A DNA stretch of 64,000 nt from Rothia sp. HMSC078H08 (GTDB lineage Bacteria; Actinomycetota; Actinomycetes; Actinomycetales; Micrococcaceae): the NCBI RefSeq assembly GCF_001808955.1, contig NZ_KV795254.1, positions 39,403-103,402 on the forward strand. Direction: 5' to 3'. A model generated the notes under the pieces. It did no database searches, was not told the origin of the DNA, and was given only the letters and a program-made list of their open reading frames with translations. Numbering within the stretch: the first letter of the stretch is position 1; each line of letters opens with the position of its first letter. The position numbers and the translations under genes are program-made. Positions 57,556 to 64,000 of the stretch are shown piece by piece.

Positions 57556-58200
57556 ATGAGCCAGCGAGCAAACCAGCAGACCCGGTCGCACTCTACGAGT
57601 TCCACTGCACCCGCTCAGGGAGCTGCCTCCTCCAATGCGCCGCGTGGCGCCGCGAAGGAAGCTCGCACCTCCCTGATGAAAAAGGCTAGTGCCCTTTTCT
57701 TCGGCGTGGGCTTGAACCAGCGCCACCCCGAGCGTGAACGTCAGGCGCAGGCTCGCCGTGAGGAGCGCGCCCGCCGCCGCGCCGCAGCCCAGCAGGGCAG
57801 TGAAGAAGGCGGATACGACGCCCCCGTGGCGGCTCATATGTTCTCCGGTCGTAGCTTCCTGACTACTGTTGTGGTGGGCGTGATTGCGCTCGGTACCGCA
57901 TACCCGGTGGTCACCTACATTGACCAGGATCGGGAAATTAAGCAGATCAACGCGCACATTTCCCAGTTGCAACAGGAGAACGCCCAGCTGAAGGCGGAGC
58001 AGACCTGGTGGAACGACGACAACTACGTTCGCCAGCAGGCACGTAGCCGCCTCTACTATGTGAACCCCGGCGACACCCCCTACGTGGTCACCGGCATTAC
58101 CGAGGACTCCACGAAGGCGGACGGTACTTCTGCGAATGCGAAGAACGCCCCCGAGGAAGCCTGGACCACGAAGGTTTGGAATTCTCTCGAGAAGAACTAG
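57556..58200 (+). CDS. ftsB: Septum formation initiator FtsB/DivIC
   Basis: This 214-aa bitopic divisome protein has a Ser/Ala/Arg-rich cytoplasmic N-terminus of about 95 residues, longer than in proteobacteria but normal for actinobacteria. One membrane helix follows (LTTVVVGVIALGTAYPVVTY). A short coiled coil with Gln/Glu heptads (REIKQINAHISQLQQENAQL) comes next, then the family motif YVRQQARSRLYYVNPGDTPY. Its place between eno and the DUF501 gene is typical of actinobacteria. Confidence 0.92.
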   Translation: MSQRANQQTRSHSTSSTAPAQGAASSNAPRGAAKEARTSLMKKASALFFGVGLNQRHPERERQAQARREERARRRAAAQQGSEEGGYDAPVAAHMFSGRSFLTTVVVGVIALGTAYPVVTYIDQDREIKQINAHISQLQQENAQLKAEQTWWNDDNYVRQQARSRLYYVNPGDTPYVVTGITEDSTKADGTSANAKNAPEEAWTTKVWNSLEKN

Positions 58201-58285
58201 CCCCAGCTGCCGGCAGGAACCCCCGCCCTGGCAAGCACCCGGCATAAGCGGACGAGGTGACCCCTCGTTCCAGAAACTTAGGATT

Positions 58286-58885
58286 ATGAGCACCGAAAAC
58301 ACCATTGAAGAGCTGAAGGCACGCACCCCCGGCGGCTTCGGCGTAACTGTTGAAACCCTGACCCCCACCGAGCAGGACATCCGCGTTCTCTCCGCGCAGC
58401 TGGGCCGTAAGGTCCGCGACGTGATTGAGATTCCGGCACGCTGCGTGTGCGGTAACCCGCTCGTGGCTGCTACCGCGCCGCGCCTGAGCAACGGCACCCC
58501 CTTCCCGACCGTTTTCTACCTGGCGCATCCGGTGATTACCGCTGCGGCTTCCCGCCTGGAGGCGGGCGGCCTGATGTACGAGATGACCGACTCGCTGGCT
58601 GAGGACGCCGACTTGGCGGCACAGTACGCTGCCGCACACGAGAACTACCTGGCTGAGCGTGAGCGCATCCGCCTGATCAGCGGCACCGAAGAGGTCCCGG
58701 AGATTGACGGTATCTCTGCCGGCGGTATGCCGACCCGCGTGAAGTGCCTGCACGCTGTTATCGGCCACACTCTGTCGGTGGGTCGCGGCGTGAACCCGAT
58801 GGGTGACCGCGGCCTGGACGCTATCGCCGAGTGGTGGACCCCCGAGGTCTGCTCCTGCGACCCCGCGTGGCGTGAAGAAGCCTAA
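58286..58885 (+). CDS. DUF501 domain protein
   Basis: This 199-aa protein is conserved in actinobacteria next to ftsB and ppx. Its function is not established. It has the family features CVCGNPLVAATAPRL, PFPTVFYLAHP, GMPTRVKCLHAVIGHTLSVG and a C-terminal CSCDPAW, so several cysteines and histidines may bind a metal (inference). The ATG at 58286 has AGGA upstream; the longer frame overlaps ftsB and is not used. Confidence 0.85.
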   Translation: MSTENTIEELKARTPGGFGVTVETLTPTEQDIRVLSAQLGRKVRDVIEIPARCVCGNPLVAATAPRLSNGTPFPTVFYLAHPVITAAASRLEAGGLMYEMTDSLAEDADLAAQYAAAHENYLAERERIRLISGTEEVPEIDGISAGGMPTRVKCLHAVIGHTLSVGRGVNPMGDRGLDAIAEWWTPEVCSCDPAWREEA

Positions 58886-58898
58886 ATATTGATTCTGG

Positions 58899-58940
58899 TG
58901 CGCCCGCATCGTCTTGAAGGACGGTGCGGGCGCATAATAG
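58899..58940 (+). terminator. Hairpin after the DUF501 gene
   Basis: TGCGCCCGCA pairs with TGCGGGCGCA, followed by TAATAG. The weak tail means read-through into ppx is possible. Confidence 0.45.
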
Positions 58941-59037
58941 ATAGAAGAAAGAGCGCCGAAAAGCGAAAATTTTTCGCCTGCGGCGCTCGCGTTGCCTTTG
59001 GCACTGATTGGTATTGAAGACCTGAAAGGAACCCACC

Positions 59038-59991
59038 GTGCGCGTTGGAGCGATTGACTGCGGTACGAACTCTATTCGCCTGCTGATTGCTGATTCCACT
59101 ACTGAGGTGGTGGACGGGGTCGAGAAGACCGTCCTGAAGGACGTTGTGCGTGAGATGCGCATTGTGCGTCTGGGTCAGGGTGTGGACGCGACCGGCTGGC
59201 TGGCGCAGGAGGCGCTGGACCGTACTTTCGCTGCGGCTCGTGAGTACGCGCAGTTGCTGAAGGAGCACGGCGCTGATTCGGTACGTTTTGTGGCGACCAG
59301 TGCGACTCGCGATGCGGGTAACCGTCAGGTGTTTGTGGACGGTATCCGCGAGATTTTGGGTATTGAGCCCGAGGTTATCAGCGGTGATGAGGAAGCTGCT
59401 CTGTCCTTTGCTGGTGCGGTGCGCGCTGTCGGTTACGGTGATGGCGATACCCTGGTGTTCGACCTGGGTGGCGGTTCGACTGAGTTCGTGCTCGGTGACG
59501 AGTCGGGTGTGAAGGCTTCCCGCAGCGTCAATATTGGTTGTGTGCGTCTGACTGAGCGTCACATGATGAGCGCCCCGTCGACTGACTCGCAGATTGCCCG
59601 TGTTGAGGCTGATACTGACGAGGCTCTCGAGGTGGCTCGTAAGACTGTGCCCCTGCAGGATGCACGCCGTGTGGTGGCTGTGGCTGGCACCGCGACCACT
59701 GTGGCTGCCGCTGCGCTGGGTCTGGACCGCTACGATTCTGAGGCTATTAACGCTCAAAGCTTCTCCGTAGAGACCGTTCAGAAGACTGCCCGCTGGTTGG
59801 CTTCGCTGAGCCGTACTGAGCGTGAGGAGCTCGGCTACATGCACCCCGGTCGGGTGGATGTGATTGGTGCCGGCGCGACGATTTACGCCCGTATCCTGAC
59901 CCGTCTGAATGAGATGACTGATGGTGCCGTGGATTCGGTGACCGTCAGCGAGCATGACATTCTGGACGGTATCGCTCTGTCCCAGCTGTAG
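59038..59991 (+). CDS. ppx: Exopolyphosphatase/guanosine pentaphosphatase (Ppx/GppA)
   Basis: This 317-aa cytoplasmic member of the ASKHA phosphotransferase fold degrades polyphosphate or pppGpp. The signature elements are AIDCGTNSIRLLIAD at the N-terminus, FVATSATRDAGNRQVF, VISGDEEAALSF and VFDLGGGSTEFVLGD. The length equals the short Ppx form without the C-terminal HD domain. The GTG at 59038 has GAAAGGAA upstream. The subtilase gene follows 63 bp later. Confidence 0.93.
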   Translation: MRVGAIDCGTNSIRLLIADSTTEVVDGVEKTVLKDVVREMRIVRLGQGVDATGWLAQEALDRTFAAAREYAQLLKEHGADSVRFVATSATRDAGNRQVFVDGIREILGIEPEVISGDEEAALSFAGAVRAVGYGDGDTLVFDLGGGSTEFVLGDESGVKASRSVNIGCVRLTERHMMSAPSTDSQIARVEADTDEALEVARKTVPLQDARRVVAVAGTATTVAAAALGLDRYDSEAINAQSFSVETVQKTARWLASLSRTEREELGYMHPGRVDVIGAGATIYARILTRLNEMTDGAVDSVTVSEHDILDGIALSQL

Positions 59992-60054
59992 GCTTGAGCG
60001 CTCGCGCCGTGAACCGATGGTGGTTCACGGCGCGGCTCAGCTTGAGGAGTTTTA

Positions 60055-61698
60055 ATGTTCCATTCTGAGCGTCGGCGAGGTATACCCCTGACCGGCTGGT
60101 CTGTTGCGCCGTCTTTCGCCTGTGCGTCTCGTGTATTTGGTGTGTGCGCTTCGGTTGGTTCTGACCGAGGCGCTACTCGCCGCATCCGTAAAGGTGCAGC
60201 TTTGGGTGCCAGTGCCGCGTTGACTCTTCTGCCGTTGTGGACTCCGCTGGCGCCTGCCGCTTGGGCGACGGACCCGACCCCTTCTGCTTCCCCGAGCCCG
60301 AAGCGGGAGGTGACGGCGACTCCTTCGCCGTCGGCTACTGCGGTGCCGAAGACTTCTGCGACTCCGAGTAAGGGCACGTCGACTACGAATGGTGATGATG
60401 TTCGTCAGCGTGAGTATTGGCTGAAGGAGTACGGTATTACGTCCTTGTGGTCGCAGGCTACGGGTAAGGGCGTGACGGTTGCTGTGATTGATACGGGCGT
60501 GGATGGTACTCACCCGGATCTTGAGGGTAATGTTCTGCGTGGTTATGACGCCTCGGGCGTGGGTAGCGAGGACGGCTGGAAGGGCCTGGGTGCTGAGCCG
60601 ATGCACGGTACGGAGGTCGCTTCTCTGATTGCCGGTCACGGTCACGATACGCAGGGCTATTCTGCGATTGCGGGTCAGCCGGGTAGGCCGACCGGTGTGA
60701 TTGGTGTGGCTCCCGAGGCGAAGATTCTGCCGATTTCGCTGAATATGGGTACGACCGGTGGTAAGAGTATTGATGAGCAGATCCCGGCGGCGGTGCGTTA
60801 CGCGGTCGATAATGGGGCTCAGATTATTAACATGTCCATTGGCTCGAATAAGACGAGCTGGCCGCAGAGCTGGGATGAGGCGTTTGCCTACGCTGAGCAG
60901 AAGGGCGTGCTGATTGTTGCGGCTGCGGGTAACCGCGGTAGCGGCTTGACGCAGGTTGGTGCTCCGGCGACGATTCCTGGCGTGCTGACCGTGGGCGGTA
61001 TTGACCGGAAGAAGGCTGTTGCTGAGGGGTCGTCGACTCAGGGCATTTCGATTGCTGTGGTTGCTCCGAGTACGGATATGATTGCGGCTGCTCCGGGTAA
61101 CGGGTACATGATTTGGTCTGGTTCTTCGGCTGCTGCCCCGCTGGTGACGGGTGTTGCGGCGTTGTTGAAGCAGAAGTATCCGAAGGAGTCTGCGGCTCAG
61201 CTGGCTCAGCGTTTGATTGCTTCGGCTGATGATGCTGGTGCGACGGGCCGTGACCCTTTGTATGGTTACGGTATTTTCAATCCGCAGGATGCGATGGCTT
61301 TGGCGGCGCCTACGGTGACGGCTAATCCGTTGGGTTCGATTTCTGAGTGGATTGCTGTGCACCGTAAGCAGCAGGTGAGCGATCCGACTCCTAGCGATGC
61401 TGCGCCGGTCCATGAGGAGGGTGAGAGCATTGTGAAGGCGGCTGCGCCGGATGCGCGTCGCCCTCCGGAGGATCGTGGCTGGTTGCCGCCGGTGATTTTG
61501 GCGGCGCTGGTGTTGTGGCTGACGATTATTACGGCTGGTTCGGTGCATCGTTTGCACAGGATGCATGTGAGCGCGGGGCAGGCTACGCGGATGGCTCGTG
61601 CGGCGGCGCATCATCCGGGGTCTCATCGGGGTACTCGCCGCGTGTCGAAGAAGTCTCAAGAAGCTGCACGGAAGAGTGCTCGCCGGACCTCTCGTTAG
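60055..61698 (+). CDS. Mycosin-like membrane-anchored subtilisin (S8 family)
   Basis: This 547-aa serine protease is secreted and membrane-anchored. The signal sequence has an unusually long n-region (about 47 residues) before the hydrophobic core GAALGASAALTLLPLWTPLA; the AGGAG before the ATG at 60055 supports this start. A Ser/Thr/Pro linker precedes the catalytic domain with Asp146 (VAVIDTGVDGTHPD), His184 (MHGTEVASLIAG), oxyanion Asn293 (AAAGNRGSG) and Ser358 (SGSSAAAPLVTGVAA). A C-terminal membrane helix (VILAALVLWLTIITAG) and an Arg-rich tail follow. The layout resembles mycosins, although no ESX genes are in the window. Confidence 0.9.
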   Translation: MFHSERRRGIPLTGWSVAPSFACASRVFGVCASVGSDRGATRRIRKGAALGASAALTLLPLWTPLAPAAWATDPTPSASPSPKREVTATPSPSATAVPKTSATPSKGTSTTNGDDVRQREYWLKEYGITSLWSQATGKGVTVAVIDTGVDGTHPDLEGNVLRGYDASGVGSEDGWKGLGAEPMHGTEVASLIAGHGHDTQGYSAIAGQPGRPTGVIGVAPEAKILPISLNMGTTGGKSIDEQIPAAVRYAVDNGAQIINMSIGSNKTSWPQSWDEAFAYAEQKGVLIVAAAGNRGSGLTQVGAPATIPGVLTVGGIDRKKAVAEGSSTQGISIAVVAPSTDMIAAAPGNGYMIWSGSSAAAPLVTGVAALLKQKYPKESAAQLAQRLIASADDAGATGRDPLYGYGIFNPQDAMALAAPTVTANPLGSISEWIAVHRKQQVSDPTPSDAAPVHEEGESIVKAAAPDARRPPEDRGWLPPVILAALVLWLTIITAGSVHRLHRMHVSAGQATRMARAAAHHPGSHRGTRRVSKKSQEAARKSARRTSR

Positions 61699-61745
61699 TA
61701 CTGTTTGCTGGTGTTTTTCTCCTACATGGAAGCTTTATATGTTCG

Positions 61746-61780
61746 CCCGGGGCTGACTTTTGAGTTGGCCCCGGGTTTTA
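61746..61780 (+). terminator. Intrinsic terminator after the subtilase gene
   Basis: CCCGGGGC (61746-61753) pairs with GCCCCGGG (61768-61775), followed by TTTTATTG. Confidence 0.85.
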
Positions 61781-62155
61781 TTGTTTGGGGTGGGGGTTCT
61801 GGCGGGACAGGCAGTAATAAACGAAAATATCGAACACGTCGCGTAAAAATCGGAAAGGGTGTTTTTGACCGTAACCACCATTAAGGGGTGAACCCCGTTC
61901 AGATGCGCAAAACTTTTAACTTAGGGTGCGCCCTGAGACGGCATAAGTGCGAAATTACCTAAACAAAGGCGTAAAATAGAAGATAACAGGTATGTGATAG
62001 ACAGGCTCGTGCTGCTAGCCACTTCGCGTTGCGTAAGGACTTCCAGAGCGGGCCGCTTTGTTCGTCAGGGGAGCTTTCGGAACGAGCCGAAAGTTACGCA
62101 TACCACCCTACCGGGGCTACCGAACCTCGGTACCTAAAGACTAGGAAGTAACAAA
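61781..62155. other. Leader region of ndh with several hairpins
   Basis: No gene is supported. TAAAAT near 61971 is a possible -10, giving a leader of about 170 nt. Within it are CTTTCGG-N6-CCGAAAG (about 62072-62093) and TACCGA-N3-TCGGTA near 62116. GGGG-TGAA-CCCC occurs further upstream at about 61885. AGGAAGTAAC precedes the ndh ATG. Confidence 0.45.
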
Positions 62156-63541
62156 ATGGCATTCACTAAGGTGGCACAGGACCGTCCTCGCGTCCTGATC
62201 GTCGGTGGCGGCTACGTCGGCTTCACCGTTGCTAAGAAGATTCAGAAGGCTATCAAGGAGACCGGTGGCGTTGTCACCATCGTTGAGCCGAACCCCTACA
62301 TGACTTACCAGCCCTTCCTCCCCGAGGTTGCAGCAGGTTCCATGGAAGGCCGTAACGCAACTGTGCCGCTGCGCCAGCACCTGCGCGACACCGAGCTGAT
62401 TCCGGGCCGTGTTGTCTCCATCGACCACGCAAACCGCACCGCTGTTGTGGAGCCCACCGACAACGGTGAGCCCTTCGAGCTGAAGTACGACGAGATCGTC
62501 CTCGGCGCAGGCGCTGTGACCCGTGCATTCCCGATTCCGGGTCTGGCAGAGGTTGCTATCGGTCTGAAGACCATTGAAGAGGCAGTTTCTGTTCGTAACT
62601 GGGTTCTGGACCGCATTGAGGTTGCATCCATGCTCAGTGATGCTGAGGCACGTCGCCGTGCCCTGACCTTCGTCATTGTTGGTGGTGGCTTCGCTGGCGT
62701 TGAGACCATCTCCGAGCTCGAGGACATGGCACGCGTTGCTGTTGAGCGCAACGAGCGTCTTTCCGTTTCCGACCTGCACTTCGTCATGATTGAGGCTGCA
62801 CCGCGCATCATGCCCGAGGTTCCCGCAGACCGTGCAGAGAAGGTCGTTGCAGAGCTGCGTGCGCGCGGCATCGAAATCCTGCTGAACACCTCCCTCTCCG
62901 ACGCAACCGATGGTAACCTGCAGCTGATTAACATGGCTGACAAGTCCCCCGCAGGCGAGATCAAGACCGACACCCTGATTTGGACCGCAGGCGTGGCAGC
63001 ATCCCCGATGCTGAAGAACACCGACTTCCCGATTGACGAGCGTGGCCGCGTTCGCGTGAGCGCAGACCTGCGCGTCACCGGCGACGACGGCGTGGTTGAG
63101 GGTGCTTGGGCTGCAGGCGACAACGCAGCTGTTCCGGATCTCTCCGGTGGCGGCGTGGGCGGCTTCTGCGTTCCCAACGCTCAGCACGCTTCCCGCCAGG
63201 CTGTTGTTCTGGCTAAGAACCTGCTGGCTGCTCGCCGCGGCGAGCCCCTGACCGACTACTACCACGAGACCATTGGTGTTGTGGCAGGTCTGGGCCTGTG
63301 GAAGGGCGTTGCAAACTTCAAGGGCAAGACCATTGGCGGCCCGCTGGCATGGATCATGCACCGTGGCTACCACGGCTCTGCAATCCCCACCACCGAGCGC
63401 ACCGTTCGCGTTATGACCACCTGGGCTCTGAACCAGATCTTCGGTCGCGACACCTCCTCGATCCGCCACCAGCGCTCCCCGCGCCTGGCATTCCAGGAAG
63501 CAACCGGTACCGCACCGGCACGCCAGAAGGCAAAGCTCTAA
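62156..63541 (+). CDS. ndh: Type II NADH dehydrogenase
   Basis: This 461-aa single-subunit, non-proton-pumping NADH:quinone oxidoreductase acts at the inner face of the membrane. The FAD motif is VLIVGGGYVGFTVAKKIQKA and the NADH motif is FVIVGGGFAGVETISELEDM. WTAGVAASPML and WAAGDNAAVPD are also typical. The C-terminal membrane-binding segment (YHGSAIPTTERTVRVMTTWA) is present. The ATG at 62156 has AGGAAGTAACAAA upstream. With SdhCDAB it feeds the quinone pool. Confidence 0.95.
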   Translation: MAFTKVAQDRPRVLIVGGGYVGFTVAKKIQKAIKETGGVVTIVEPNPYMTYQPFLPEVAAGSMEGRNATVPLRQHLRDTELIPGRVVSIDHANRTAVVEPTDNGEPFELKYDEIVLGAGAVTRAFPIPGLAEVAIGLKTIEEAVSVRNWVLDRIEVASMLSDAEARRRALTFVIVGGGFAGVETISELEDMARVAVERNERLSVSDLHFVMIEAAPRIMPEVPADRAEKVVAELRARGIEILLNTSLSDATDGNLQLINMADKSPAGEIKTDTLIWTAGVAASPMLKNTDFPIDERGRVRVSADLRVTGDDGVVEGAWAAGDNAAVPDLSGGGVGGFCVPNAQHASRQAVVLAKNLLAARRGEPLTDYYHETIGVVAGLGLWKGVANFKGKTIGGPLAWIMHRGYHGSAIPTTERTVRVMTTWALNQIFGRDTSSIRHQRSPRLAFQEATGTAPARQKAKL

Positions 63542-63593
63542 AATAGCCTGACTTGGGGTCTATCTTCCTGAGATAGTGCACCTGAGATAAAGT

Positions 63594-63636
63594 AACGGGC
63601 GGTGTGGAAGACTTCGGTCTTCTGCACCGCCCGTTT
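63594..63636 (+). terminator. Intrinsic terminator after ndh
   Basis: ACGGGCGGTGTGGAAGAC and GTCTTCTGCACCGCCCGT form a long stem capped by a TTCG tetraloop, then TTTGCG. Confidence 0.9.
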
Positions 63637-63802
63637 GCGTTCCCGGAAACTCATTAGCTACCCAGTTTAGCCACCCACCAGTGCTTTTGCGTGGTGATTG
63701 CTGTGGCTGAGCGTGAGGAGCCGTTTGAAATGTGTTTCTGCTTAGGCTCGGGTGCGTTTTCGTGGAATAATAGGTGTTTGTGCCCCGAACTGTTCGGGAT
63801 AC

Positions 63803-63876
63803 GCCCTCATAGTCCAATTGGCAGAGACAGAGGACTTAAAATCCTTGTGTTCTGGGTTCGAGTCCCAGTGGGGGCA
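63803..63876 (+). tRNA. tRNA-Leu (anticodon UAA) with a short variable loop
   Basis: The 74-nt gene has a 7-bp acceptor stem (GCCCTCA with TGGGGGC, one G-U), discriminator A, and no encoded CCA. The D-arm is GTC/GAC with loop CAATTGGCAGA. The anticodon arm is GAGGA-CTTAAAA-TCCTT with anticodon TAA. The T-arm is CTGGG-TTCGAGT-CCCAG. The three-base-pair D-stem is Leu-like, but the variable region is only 5 nt (GTGTT) where leucine tRNAs normally have a long arm. Confidence 0.85.
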
Positions 63877-63910
63877 CTGCATAGACACGCGTAGATGCGC
63901 GGTATAGATA

Positions 63911-63945
63911 GGCGGCGGCTCTTCCCGTAGGGGAGGAGTCGCCGC
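63911..63945 (+). terminator. Hairpin after the tRNA gene
   Basis: GCGGCGGCTC-TTCCC pairs with GGGGA-GGAGTCGCCGC around a short GTA loop; T-residues follow only weakly (CGCGTGTTTG). Confidence 0.6.
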
Positions 63946-63980
63946 TCGCGTGTTTGAAGGTTTACATGTCTGGGTTTTTT

Positions 63981-63995
63981 GGGGGGGGGGGGGGG
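63981..63995. repeat. Homopolymer run of 15 G between T6 and A5
   Basis: Six T, then fifteen G, then five A close the window. The run is well beyond chance for this genome and could be real or a sequencing/assembly artefact. Confidence 0.85.
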
Positions 63996-64000
63996 AAAAA

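Overview
The window looks like chromosome of a high-GC actinobacterium of the family Micrococcaceae, most likely Rothia (R. mucilaginosa or a close relative). This is inferred from gene order and style, not from a database search. The clues are a dnaK-grpE-dnaJ-hspR locus with HAIR operators, a perM/purN/purH block, an eno-ftsB-DUF501-ppx-subtilase block, sdhCDAB with a type II NADH dehydrogenase nearby, and many genes whose -10 box lies only 6-7 nt before the start codon, which suggests leaderless mRNAs.

Accessory island (1-8.3 kb). After a partial low-molecular-weight tyrosine phosphatase, four paralogous pentapeptide-repeat proteins lie in tandem on the minus strand (395-8211). Each is an independent cassette. 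Each has the same short leader, a TATGCT box 40-41 nt before the start and, in three of the four, an AGGAG six bases before a GTG or TTG start. Each also ends at its own hairpin. They share a middle domain and a C-terminal tail but differ in N-terminal membrane segments (none to about six) and in base composition. Between two of them is an unlisted 34-codon gene (3895-3999) with a near-perfect ribosome binding site, an extended -10, a 10-bp inverted repeat at its probable RNA 5' end and a strong terminator. This island is the most likely place in the window for an undescribed system.

Core region (8.9-63.9 kb). The heat-shock operon is followed by trmB, two CycA-like amino acid permeases, an unrecognised 535-aa protein, tex, an aldo/keto reductase and a SWIM/SNF2 helicase. 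Next come a small toxin-antitoxin pair, perM, and folate and purine genes (purN, purH, glyA, folD). purH and glyA each have a leader that can fold as a three-way junction. Then follow a GntR regulator, exonuclease III, trpS, a 2H phosphoesterase, an AztD-like zinc chaperone with a Zur-like palindrome, manC, sdhCDAB and an M20 amidohydrolase. The last part holds a very large acidic protein of about 1278 aa, mazG, eno, ftsB, DUF501, ppx, a mycosin-like subtilase, ndh and a tRNA-Leu(UAA).

Transcription units are short and nearly all end in clear intrinsic terminators. No insertion sequence, prophage, CRISPR array or rRNA was seen. All functional calls rest on motifs and family knowledge read by eye; no search was run.
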